A stretch of DNA of 6,924 nt. Source: Candidatus Stygibacter frigidus. GTDB taxonomy: Bacteria > Cloacimonadota > Cloacimonadia > Cloacimonadales > TCS61. The notes beneath the pieces were generated by a model. That model saw only the letters and a program-made list of their open reading frames with translations. It had not been told where the DNA came from and searched no databases. This document shows, piece after piece, positions 1 to 6,290 of this stretch. A program made the translations under genes and the position numbers. Each line of letters opens with the position of its first letter. The stretch's first letter is position 1. The DNA lies in NCBI GenBank assembly GCA_030765325.1, contig JAVCCT010000011.1, forward strand, positions 1-6,924. Direction: 5' to 3'.

Positions 1-392
1 AAAAAAGTAAAAAAAGGGGTATATATATTAGAAAAAGGGCAAAAAACGTAACATGTATAGGTTAAAACTATATGAATTAGACAAATAGGCTGTTACGTTA
101 TTGTCACAAAATGTCACGTTATTGTATAGTCTTATTTTATTTAGATTTATGGGCAATATAATCATAAATTAGAACAGATATGTGTGAGGGAAAAGCAGAT
201 TTACGAGAATTTCATCCGAAAACGATCATGTTTTAACTGATTTAGTGTAAAAAAGACTTTTATCACGATAAGGTTTCTGAAGCAGATAAACAGGCAAAAA
301 GAGAAATTTTATAATGGCGTATCTTGTTGTGAAATAGGTCATTATGGAATCGATGAATTTACACTACGAGATAATTGCATATATTGCGTTAT
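1..392. other. Intergenic stretch with no convincing gene
   Basis: No open frame here has both a start codon with a ribosome binding site and a protein-like extent. The first 46 bases are purine-rich A-tracts, 41-129 contains the short repeats listed separately, and 145-151/163-169 is an AT-only inverted repeat (ATTTATG / CATAAAT). One plus-strand frame is open from 241 to a TAA at 421-423, but it has no usable start codon and overlaps the 3' end of lpxK on the opposite strand. No GC-rich stem with a U-tract was found after the lpxK stop, so the operon's terminator is either weak, Rho-dependent or further left than this window. Confidence 0.6.
45..129. repeat. Cluster of short TGTTACGTT-type repeats, possible operator
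   Basis: TGTTACGTTATTGT at 91-104 recurs with one mismatch as TGTCACGTTATTGT at 112-125, a period of exactly 21 bp. The inverse of the core, AACGTAACA, lies at 45-53. A further TGTCAC sits at 102-107, giving TGTYAC units at 91, 102 and 112, roughly one helical turn apart. TGTATAG occurs at 54-60 and again at 123-129. Helically phased repeats of this type suit a DNA-binding protein, perhaps acting on a gene left of the window. The function is inferred only. In AT-rich DNA some of this could arise by chance. Confidence 0.35.
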
Positions 393-1415
393 TTACAGCA
401 AGTCGGAAATATCAGTAAGATAAAATTCTATTCTAATAACAGCAATCGGCACTGATAAGTCCAGATGTTTTAGCTTAGTATAATCCTTTTCTGTCGTTAA
501 AATAAATTTTATCTGACTACTTTCTATCTGATTTTTGATTAATCGAATATCAGAATCTTTGGCAAAATGATAATGATCAGGAAATTTCAGATGAAACTGC
601 CATTCAAGATTTAAATTTGATATGGTTTTTTCCAGCGAAAGTGGATCAGCTATTCCAGAAATTACACCCAGTTTTTTGGATTTTAATTCTGATACTTCGA
701 TAATACTCTGATTATTTAGATAAATTCCTTCAACCCTGTAATTGCCCTGACGGATTGTTTTATCATATTTCTGAAAAGATTGTGGTATTTCACCCTCACC
801 ATTAAATATGATCAGATCAGCATCATTTATTGCTGATAATGGTTCACGCAATATCCCGGCTGGTAGCAAAAACCCATTACCCACAGGATTAGCTGTTTTA
901 AAGATCACAATGTCAATATCATGTTTCACTTTTAAGTGCTGAAAGCTGTCATCTAATATTATCATATCCAGATCAGGATATGCCTCGCAAAGCATTTGGA
1001 TAGATATCCAGCGGTCTTTTCCTGCACATACTGGAATCCCGGGGAGTTTCTCTGCCAATAGTTGAGCTTCATCTCCAGCTTTTCTGGCTGTTGATAATAT
1101 ATTCTCCCTGTCTGATATCAGAGTATTATTATTTTCAAAATCACCTTTATATCCTCGATGCGAAACAGCTATCTTTTTCCCCTGCTGCTTAAGATGCCTG
1201 GCTAGCCAGATAGTAAAGGGAGTTTTACCGCTACCTCCAGCGGTTATATTACCAATAGAGATGATCTTTACATCAGCTTTTTTCGACTGATGATGATGAT
1301 ACCAGTCTCGCCGGAATTTTTGAATTGTCTGATTGATCACTGATATTGGATATAAAATTATTGAAAGTATTGATCTATTTAGTAAATGGCGATTAATGAA
1401 ATCCTGACGGGTCAC
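393..1415 (-). CDS. lpxK: Tetraacyldisaccharide 4'-kinase (lipid A 4'-kinase)
   Basis: LpxK transfers phosphate from ATP to the 4' position of the tetraacylated disaccharide, making lipid IVA on the inner face of the cytoplasmic membrane. The 340 residues match the usual family length and carry its motifs in order. There is a hydrophobic N-terminal helix (about 13-30), SIGNITAGGSGKTP with the P-loop at 60-66, SHRGYKG at 85-91, GDEAQLLA at 114-121, ILDDSFQH at 153-160, GNGFLLPAGILREP at 179-192, SGIADP at 253-258, FPDHYHF at 278-284 and LTTEKD at 306-311. Two positions differ from the common form: DDGFQH reads DDSFQH and DHH reads DHY. The start is GTG, sharing its G with the TAG stop of the cobalamin adenosyltransferase upstream. 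An AAGGA element lies about 11 nt before it, so translation is probably coupled. It is the last gene of the operon. The assignment is secure; its signalling neighbours are probably only transcript partners. Confidence 0.96.
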   Translation of the reverse strand: MTRQDFINRHLLNRSILSIILYPISVINQTIQKFRRDWYHHHQSKKADVKIISIGNITAGGSGKTPFTIWLARHLKQQGKKIAVSHRGYKGDFENNNTLISDRENILSTARKAGDEAQLLAEKLPGIPVCAGKDRWISIQMLCEAYPDLDMIILDDSFQHLKVKHDIDIVIFKTANPVGNGFLLPAGILREPLSAINDADLIIFNGEGEIPQSFQKYDKTIRQGNYRVEGIYLNNQSIIEVSELKSKKLGVISGIADPLSLEKTISNLNLEWQFHLKFPDHYHFAKDSDIRLIKNQIESSQIKFILTTEKDYTKLKHLDLSVPIAVIRIEFYLTDISDLL

Positions 1416-1921
1416 TAAAATTCTATTCCTTCTCTGCTGGCAACGCCTTGATTGAAATAGTGTTTTTGTTCGTGCATCTCAGTAACCAGATCAGCCCTTG
1501 CTATCGCCTGCTCATTGGCATATCTTCCGGTCATCACCAGCTCTGCTTTTCCTGCCAGTTCACATAATTCCAGTTGTTTCTCTACTGAAAGCAGTTCCAT
1601 AAATACTGCCACATTTATCTCATCAAGAACCACAAGCTGATATTTACCAGAATGCAATACCTCTTTTGACTTTGCCCAGCCAGCTTCAGCTTCCTGATAG
1701 TCTATTTTTGCAGGATTTTGGGGATCCACAAATTCTTTTGTCCCAAATTTGAAAATATCCAAACCAGGTAGTTTGCTTAATGTAGTTATCTCACCATAAC
1801 TCCAGTCATTTTTCATGAACTGGATCAAACAGACTCGCCAATTATGACCTAATGCTCTGATTATCAGTCCAATTGAACTGGTGGTTTTGCCCTTACCGTT
1901 TCCGGTGTAAATCTGGATCAT
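1415..1921 (-). CDS. cobO: Cob(I)alamin adenosyltransferase, CobA/CobO/BtuR family
   Basis: This family transfers the adenosyl group of ATP to cob(I)alamin or a corrinoid precursor, giving coenzyme B12 forms in the cytoplasm. The 168 residues are close to full family length. YTGNGKGKTT at 5-14 is the family's P-loop, followed by RALGHNWRVCLIQFMK (22-37) for the next strand. VVLDEINVAV at 97-106 is the Walker B region. The C-terminal signature TGRYANEQAIARADLVTEM (131-149), KHYFNQGV (153-160) and REGIEF (163-168) matches the conserved end of CobA. The ATG at 1921 leads directly into the first strand, and the ribosome site before it is weak (AAGAG-like). The gene begins 15 nt after the TPR lipoprotein gene and its stop overlaps lpxK by one base. 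No other cobalamin gene is in the window, so whether it serves salvage or de novo synthesis cannot be told. Confidence 0.95.
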   Translation of the reverse strand: MIQIYTGNGKGKTTSSIGLIIRALGHNWRVCLIQFMKNDWSYGEITTLSKLPGLDIFKFGTKEFVDPQNPAKIDYQEAEAGWAKSKEVLHSGKYQLVVLDEINVAVFMELLSVEKQLELCELAGKAELVMTGRYANEQAIARADLVTEMHEQKHYFNQGVASREGIEF

Positions 1922-1936
1922 GATAGATATTTGCTC

Positions 1937-2323
1937 TTACTTGAACATTTCTTCCTGAAGCTTCACCTGTAATGTATCTACTTCAATTGAAGCTGTATAA
2001 CCCCATTGCTGAGCACGGCGAAAACAATCCTGAGCCTTACTGAGATTTCCCTTAATTTGTGTGCTAGTTGCATCGCTTGGTTCTTGCATAAAGTATTCTG
2101 ACATTGCTAATAACATATGTGATCTTCCCTTGGCATACCAGGTTAATGGGTCTTGACGGTTAAAGGTCAAGGCTTTGGCATAATTAGCTATTGCTTCTTC
2201 ATACTGCATATCGTGCTCTGCTTTTACGCCCTTGACATAGTACCCAGTCGTTTCATCATTTTTTTGACATCCAGCTAATAGAACAATGCCTATTACTACG
2301 ATCAATATTACATTTTTGTACAT
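1937..2323 (-). CDS. Small TPR-like lipoprotein
   Basis: This 128-residue protein has a lipoprotein signal: a short positive start (MYK), a hydrophobic run to residue 17, and the lipobox LAGC with Cys19 as the lipidated residue. The mature part contains a tetratricopeptide-like helix pair at about 27-60, with the typical pattern of small residues in YEEAIANYAKAL followed by DPLTWYAKGRSHMLLA at 58-73. A second helical region follows at about 84-128, ending in charged residues. It is therefore probably a periplasm-facing membrane-anchored adaptor of one to two TPR units; the partner is unknown. The ATG is well supported by GAGGTG five bases upstream (2329-2334), the strongest ribosome site inside the operon. 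It lies 47 nt after the preceding lipoprotein gene, with no hairpin in the gap. I do not recognise a named family. Confidence 0.85.
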   Translation of the reverse strand: MYKNVILIVVIGIVLLAGCQKNDETTGYYVKGVKAEHDMQYEEAIANYAKALTFNRQDPLTWYAKGRSHMLLAMSEYFMQEPSDATSTQIKGNLSKAQDCFRRAQQWGYTASIEVDTLQVKLQEEMFK

Positions 2324-2370
2324 GATTTCACCTCTATCCTTTGGGGATATTCTTATAATTCTCCATAAAT

Positions 2371-2919
2371 TTATTCTATTACTAAAGAAGCAAAAAAATG
2401 ATCTCCTGCTTCCATTTCTTTATCTGACACTGAATATACATGGATCAATTCAATAATTTTTCCATCAAAAATATATATCCTGCTGCGAGCATGATTTGTA
2501 CGCTTTGAAAGCTGCCACTCCTGTTCTTCCATCAAATAGCCATTATCTACTTGTCTTTGTGCTTTTATCTGAGTGGCTTCGCTCAAAAAACCTACAGTTG
2601 GTCGATTAATATTATCTAATAATTCATTATCTCCCATATTTGCAGATTGGCTTTTATCATACTTTGCCAAAATTATAAAAAATTGCTGATTTCTTCGAGA
2701 GTCAATTACTGTCCATTGATCATATTCTTCTTTATTTATTGAGGAGCTGGTTGCCATTGTGAAATGCCGGGGTTTGCCTGGTACTTGAATGCTGAAACCT
2801 GATTCTGCAACCTGAAATTCTGACCAGCTATGATATTTCCACATCGCACAGCCAGTTAGCTGCAAAAACAATAATATTATAGCCGATATTATCTGAAATC
2901 TAATTTTCATTTTTTTCAA
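2371..2919 (-). CDS. Putative lipoprotein of unknown function
   Basis: The N-terminus has lysines and an arginine, a hydrophobic stretch and the lipobox LTGC, so the mature protein should be lipid-anchored at Cys24 (counting from the chosen start). The mature part of about 158 residues begins with an aromatic segment (MWKYHSW) and then FSIQVPGKP. It alternates short strands with polar loops and closes with HFFASLVIE. The F-S-x-x-x-P-G-K-P opening and the closing phenylalanine-serine strand resemble PsbP/DUF1795-like folds, which is a resemblance only. Three starts are possible. ATG at 2934 has no ribosome site. TTG at 2919 has GAGGG eight bases upstream (2928-2932) and yields MKKMKIRF. ATG at 2910 gives a neat signal peptide but lies too far from that site. 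I chose TTG. The gene overlaps the 3' end of the HD-GYP gene by 20 nt, which suggests translational coupling. Confidence 0.75.
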   Translation of the reverse strand: MKKMKIRFQIISAIILLFLQLTGCAMWKYHSWSEFQVAESGFSIQVPGKPRHFTMATSSSINKEEYDQWTVIDSRRNQQFFIILAKYDKSQSANMGDNELLDNINRPTVGFLSEATQIKAQRQVDNGYLMEEQEWQLSKRTNHARSRIYIFDGKIIELIHVYSVSDKEMEAGDHFFASLVIE

Positions 2920-4117
2920 ATTCAAAACCCTCATCTATTATTTGCCGACAAACATCCACTATTTCTGGATGAAAATAATCTCCCTTGTGGTCAAATATCT
3001 CTTGCATGGCAATTTCCATTCCCAGTGCCTTGCGATAAGGTCTAGATAAGGTCATTGATTCCACCACGTCTGCTACTGCAAGTATCTGAGATTCCAATAG
3101 CAATGCCTCATTAGCTAATCCATTTGGATAACCTTGCCCATTATAACGCTCATGATGCTCCAAAACTACTCGCGCCAGAGGCCAGGGGAAATCTATCGAT
3201 TTCAATATTTCATATCCTATCGTAGGATGACTGCAAATTATTTCCCAATCTTCATCGTCCAAAATTCCTTCCTTTTCAAGAAGTTCCATTGGCACTTTTA
3301 TTTTACCAATATCATGAAGGTAACCAGCAAGTTTAAGCATTTTACATGTCTCTGATGGCAAACCCATTCTTTCTGCGATCAGTATTGCCAGATTACCCAC
3401 ATTGCGGGCATGACCAGCAGTATAAGCATCTCTTAATTCAATTGTTGAGCTTAGGCAGCTTACTGTTTGTTCAAAAACTCTATCAAGTTTTTTATAAGAT
3501 TCTTGTAATTTAATTTCTGCTTTTTTCCTACGCTGATTTTCATATTCCAGACTGCGTAAAGTTCCATAAGATCGCAGTCCACCAATCAAACTTGTGATCA
3601 TTTTCTGAGCCGTAAGTTCAGTTTTCAGTTTATAATCATCTATTTCATATTCCATTATCACTTTGCTCTCAGGTGCTTCTCCCGGTTGTCCGGTTCGCAA
3701 TATTAAGCGAGTTGTCCGATTGCCAAGCTCATCTCGCAAATACCGTACCACTTCCAGACCTGCATGAGATGTCTCCATAACTACATCAAGAAATACCAGA
3801 GCAATATCCTCTATTTCTGCCAGTATATTTTTTGCTTCCTCACCATTATAGGCATCAAGTATCTTCACCGGTTTATTTTGATAATTCACATCCTCAAACA
3901 GCATGTTCGTAATCGTGTGCACATCTTCTTCGTCATCTACCACCAGTATCTTCCAAGTAGCAAAATCTGCTGATAATTCCCGCTCTATCTCAGTATTACT
4001 TATTAGCTCGTTACTATTTTTAACCTGCTTTTCTTCCTCTTGCTCAGGTGCAAAAAGGATATCTTCAGATTCTCCAGATTCATCAAATTCAAATATTTCA
4101 CCATTTTTTTCTGTCAT
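2900..4117 (-). CDS. Response regulator with HD-GYP c-di-GMP phosphodiesterase domain
   Basis: This 405-residue cytoplasmic protein should hydrolyse cyclic di-GMP under control of phosphorylation. Residues 1-52 are an acidic, probably disordered leader. The receiver (about 55-180) has the acidic pair D61/D62, phospho-acceptor D111 in VFLDVVMET, and a lysine at 163/165 in DYKLKTELT, where the usual proline after the lysine is threonine. LDVVMETSHAGLEVVRYLRDE and the RTGQPGEAPE loop are typical of receivers usually joined to DUF3369. Here a coiled linker (about 186-216) leads directly to HD-GYP instead. The HD-GYP residues are intact: H236, HDIGK 268-272, H297, HHERYNGQGYP 321-331, D350 and SRPYR 358-362. 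The ATG has GAGGAA 7 nt upstream (4125-4130), inside the last codons of the STAS gene 4 nt away. No kinase partner is encoded nearby. Catalytic activity is inferred from the motifs. Confidence 0.93.
   Translation of the reverse strand: MTEKNGEIFEFDESGESEDILFAPEQEEEKQVKNSNELISNTEIERELSADFATWKILVVDDEEDVHTITNMLFEDVNYQNKPVKILDAYNGEEAKNILAEIEDIALVFLDVVMETSHAGLEVVRYLRDELGNRTTRLILRTGQPGEAPESKVIMEYEIDDYKLKTELTAQKMITSLIGGLRSYGTLRSLEYENQRRKKAEIKLQESYKKLDRVFEQTVSCLSSTIELRDAYTAGHARNVGNLAILIAERMGLPSETCKMLKLAGYLHDIGKIKVPMELLEKEGILDDEDWEIICSHPTIGYEILKSIDFPWPLARVVLEHHERYNGQGYPNGLANEALLLESQILAVADVVESMTLSRPYRKALGMEIAMQEIFDHKGDYFHPEIVDVCRQIIDEGFEFEKNEN
2928..2932 (-). promoter_or_regulatory. Possible Shine-Dalgarno site for the unknown lipoprotein
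   Basis: GAGGG on the minus strand lies eight bases before the TTG at 2917-2919, inside the end of the HD-GYP reading frame. It supports a TTG start over the ATG at 2934, which it overlaps, and over the ATG at 2910, which is 17 bases away. Confidence 0.4.
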
Positions 4118-4121
4118 CTAT

Positions 4122-4457
4122 TTATTCCTCAAATTCTTTCAGGGCTTCCTCCTGGGTCGCAAATACCTTTATCAAATTATCAAAATGTGTAAGTTCAAAT
4201 ACTTTCTGCACTTTTCCACTTGGAGCACAGACTATCATCTCACCGCCCTTCTCTTTGAGTAAGTTCTGAATCTTTATCAATACACCAAGACCTTTACTGT
4301 CAACGTATTCCATCTCTTCGCAGTTAATGATCACTTGATTACTCTTTGTAGAATATTCCAATAGCTTATATTCCATCTCCATCGCCTGTTCATTATATAA
4401 TTCACCAAAAATATTGATTATAAGTATATTACCGATAAATCTATGTCCTATTTCCAT
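4122..4457 (-). CDS. STAS-domain anti-sigma-factor antagonist
   Basis: The 111 residues form a single STAS domain like SpoIIAA and RsbV. In such proteins the unphosphorylated form binds an anti-sigma serine kinase and releases its sigma factor, or otherwise switches a partner. The hallmark is MEYVDSKGLGVLI (49-61): D53 precedes the phosphorylatable S54, followed by GLG. The first strands (RFIGNILIINIFGEL, 6-20) and the closing helix (DNLIKVFATQEEALKEFEE, 93-111) complete the fold. The ATG has AAGGGG six bases upstream (4464-4469). It sits 12 nt after the phosphatase gene, making the phosphatase its probable partner, and 4 nt before the HD-GYP gene. The kinase that would phosphorylate S54 is not present in the window. 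Family assignment is firm; the target is unknown. Confidence 0.94.
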   Translation of the reverse strand: MEIGHRFIGNILIINIFGELYNEQAMEMEYKLLEYSTKSNQVIINCEEMEYVDSKGLGVLIKIQNLLKEKGGEMIVCAPSGKVQKVFELTHFDNLIKVFATQEEALKEFEE

Positions 4458-4469
4458 AAAACACCCCTT

Positions 4470-6047
4470 CTATTGCTTCTCACTTATAGTTATCTTCAAT
4501 TCCTGAAATCCGGTATAACTTATACTCTTTATTGATACATCCAATCTGTCAGACTGGGTAATTGGGATTTTTTCAAGATTTGTTATTAATGTGTTTGCTT
4601 GTGCTTTTGGGGTCATGAACCACAGAGTAGCTTCTATGCCATGATCTACGGTTTCTTTCAACTCGGCTAAATAGCGGACTTCCTTATCAGGCACATCCAT
4701 TTGCAAATTGAGAAGTCCACAGAACCACTCTTTATTCATCGATTCCAACCCGCTTATCAATTCATCTGAAAGTTTCTTAAAACCAATAAATTTCATAAGC
4801 TGTTGTTTGATCAGACACAGTTCTGAATTAATATTCCCCGAAAAAAATGTTAGTCCGTCATCGCTTTCTGTATCGTGGATCTTGCTGAAAGCCACTAAAG
4901 TGAAATCATCACTGCTAATATCATAATTATTCTCCACCAGAGTATTACGGATCATCAAAGGTAATACTACAGTGGGACGGATTTCTGCTTTTTGTTTTAT
5001 AAATTTCTTCAATCCGTCTATACCTAATTCTTCTCCCTTATCATTTTCACATTCAAATAATCCGTCAGTGTATAAAAAGAGTATTTCATTAGAATTAAAA
5101 TCCATCTTGTTTTCTTCATCCGGGGTATATATATAATTAGGTAACCAGCCAACCGGAATTGAACCTTCTGTTTTGTGCGTTTTGATGGCTTTTGTTTCTC
5201 GATTATATATCAATACTGGTGGATGACCCGCATTCAAGGAGCGAATATAGTGCTTTTCGCAATTTATATAGCACAATAAAAGCGTCATATAATCTTCGCT
5301 GAAAAGTTCACGCGTCAATATTATGCTTAAACGATTTAATATTTGATAAGGCTCCCGCAGTTTCTCATCCTCTATCACTCTATTGATAGTCGTTTTCACA
5401 GCGGTCATCAATAAGGCAGCTTTCACTCCATGACCAGAGATATCACCAATATAACAGATATATTCTGACTCTGAAATCTTGATTATATCATAAAGGTCAC
5501 CGCCTATCCGGCTTGAGGGTACATAAGTAGAAGTAAAAAATAAATCCTGCTCAATGATCAAATAATCAGGTAACAAATATTCCTGGACGCTGCCTGCCGT
5601 TTCCAGGTCATTCACAAGTGCGTTATATAATTCATTGATCTTTACGGATTGTTCCTGAACTTTTTTATCCAGGATGATATTTTCCGCCAGATCATCTATC
5701 AGTTTAAATAAGCGTTTGGTTTGAAATGGTTTCAAGATATAACCATTTACTCCGATCTCTATAGCTTCCAATAAAGACCGTGTGTCACTATGGGCTGAGA
5801 GCATGATAATTTTGGTTGAGCTCTGTAACTTGCGGATTTTATTTATCATTTCCAGTCCATTCATTATTGGCATACGGATGTCAGTTATCACAAGATCAGG
5901 TCTGTTTTCTTTAAATAAATTATAGCCCTCTTCACCATTACATGCGGTATAAATAATATCTACGCGTCTCCGAAGACTTTTTGCCATATTGTTGCGTATA
6001 TAATCTTCATCTTCTACATATAAAATTGATATCCCTAATTTATCCAA
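4470..6047 (-). CDS. Response regulator with PP2C-type (RsbU/SpoIIE) serine phosphatase domain
   Basis: This protein would dephosphorylate a phosphoserine on a STAS partner, very likely the next gene's product, when its receiver is activated. Numbering from the TTG start (525 residues), the receiver spans about 6-120 with E12/D13, phospho-acceptor D56 in ITDIRMP, S84 and KPF at 106-108. A helical linker (about 122-160) ends in SVQEYLLP, the usual entry to this phosphatase family. The PP2C core has GGDLYD 182-187, GDISGHG 201-207, LNAGHPP 271-277, LYTDGL 325-330 and DDFTLVAF 380-387, so the metal-binding aspartates D184, D202, D328 and D381 are present. Residues about 395-525 match no family I know. 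An ATG at 6110 in the same frame would add 21 residues but lacks a spaced ribosome site, whereas TTG at 6047 has GGAGGT four bases upstream. It is the first gene of the operon. Confidence 0.92.
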   Translation of the reverse strand: MDKLGISILYVEDEDYIRNNMAKSLRRRVDIIYTACNGEEGYNLFKENRPDLVITDIRMPIMNGLEMINKIRKLQSSTKIIMLSAHSDTRSLLEAIEIGVNGYILKPFQTKRLFKLIDDLAENIILDKKVQEQSVKINELYNALVNDLETAGSVQEYLLPDYLIIEQDLFFTSTYVPSSRIGGDLYDIIKISESEYICYIGDISGHGVKAALLMTAVKTTINRVIEDEKLREPYQILNRLSIILTRELFSEDYMTLLLCYINCEKHYIRSLNAGHPPVLIYNRETKAIKTHKTEGSIPVGWLPNYIYTPDEENKMDFNSNEILFLYTDGLFECENDKGEELGIDGLKKFIKQKAEIRPTVVLPLMIRNTLVENNYDISSDDFTLVAFSKIHDTESDDGLTFFSGNINSELCLIKQQLMKFIGFKKLSDELISGLESMNKEWFCGLLNLQMDVPDKEVRYLAELKETVDHGIEATLWFMTPKAQANTLITNLEKIPITQSDRLDVSIKSISYTGFQELKITISEKQ

Positions 6048-6051
6048 ATTT

Positions 6052-6057
6052 ACCTCC
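6052..6057 (-). promoter_or_regulatory. Shine-Dalgarno site deciding the phosphatase start
   Basis: GGAGGT on the minus strand lies four bases before the TTG at 6045-6047. It is the best match to the anti-SD near this gene and favours the TTG over the in-frame ATG at 6108-6110, whose upstream bases (AGGT touching the ATG) give no usable spacing. The resulting N-terminus, MDKLGISILYVEDE, is typical of receivers. Confidence 0.65.
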
Positions 6058-6147
6058 AGACAACCGGATTTTCCCACTTTTATGGATTTAATACAAAAAT
6101 TCCAGCTCATACCTAATCAATAATTTCTGTTAATTATGTAAAGCAAT

Positions 6148-6177
6148 TTATTGAGTTAACCTGTTAAACTCAACCAT
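6148..6177 (-). CDS. Possible nine-residue leader peptide
   Basis: A consensus AGGAGG (6181-6186, minus strand) is followed after three bases by ATG and the short frame MVEFNRLTQ, ending in TAA. The Shine-Dalgarno match is perfect but the spacing is short, and the dyad at 6151-6173 lies within the frame. It could be an upstream leader ORF for the phosphatase operon or an accident of a purine-rich run. The peptide has no run of identical or rare amino-acid codons that would suggest classical attenuation. Confidence 0.15.
   Translation of the reverse strand: MVEFNRLTQ
6151..6173. repeat. Near-perfect 23-bp dyad, possible operator
   Basis: TTGAGTT (6151-6157) and AACTCAA (6167-6173) form a 7-bp inverted repeat around T6162. 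Two of the four inner base pairs also match. Allowing one bulged A extends the symmetry to ten pairs, but the loop would then be too small for a stable RNA hairpin and no U-tract follows. A protein-binding operator is thus more likely than a terminator. It lies about 100 bp upstream of the phosphatase start and 125 bp upstream of ispD. Confidence 0.35.
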
Positions 6178-6284
6178 TTGCCTCCTCTATATACCACCTA
6201 TATTCCATCCATCTGAGATTATTTTGATTGACATATAGATTTAACTACGCAGAAAGTAAACATGATAAATTAATTATGAGAAGC

Positions 6285-6290
6285 GGGGAA
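6285..6290 (+). promoter_or_regulatory. Shine-Dalgarno-like site for ispD
   Basis: GGGGAA lies seven bases before the TTG at 6298-6300. An in-frame TAA at 6292-6294 excludes any start further upstream, so this site and the TTG define the N-terminus. The only in-frame ATG nearby (6316) would cut off the first beta strand. Confidence 0.55.

Noticed and set aside
145..169. Inverted repeat ATTTATG/CATAAAT as the operon terminator
   Set aside because: The stem is almost all A-T with an 11-base loop, and no U-tract follows on the minus strand.
245..266. Imperfect hairpin GTG...CAC with A/T arms as a terminator for lpxK
   Set aside because: It is interrupted by mismatches, GC-poor, and not followed by a U-run in the direction of transcription.
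1..392. CRISPR array, tRNA or insertion-sequence end in the gene-free left part
   Set aside because: Repeats are too short and too few for CRISPR, no cloverleaf with a T-arm was found, and no terminal inverted repeats with a transposase fragment are visible.
3134..3355. Plus-strand open frame opposite the HD-GYP gene
   Set aside because: It has no protein-like character and lies wholly antisense to a well-conserved domain; the same holds for plus-strand frames at 3764-3973, 3903-4262, 4048-4269 and 4708-4926.
6048..6110. N-terminal extension of the phosphatase from an ATG at 6110
   Set aside because: The ATG lacks a spaced ribosome site, and the 21 extra residues precede the normal receiver start, while TTG at 6047 has GGAGGT upstream. 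The extension is not impossible.
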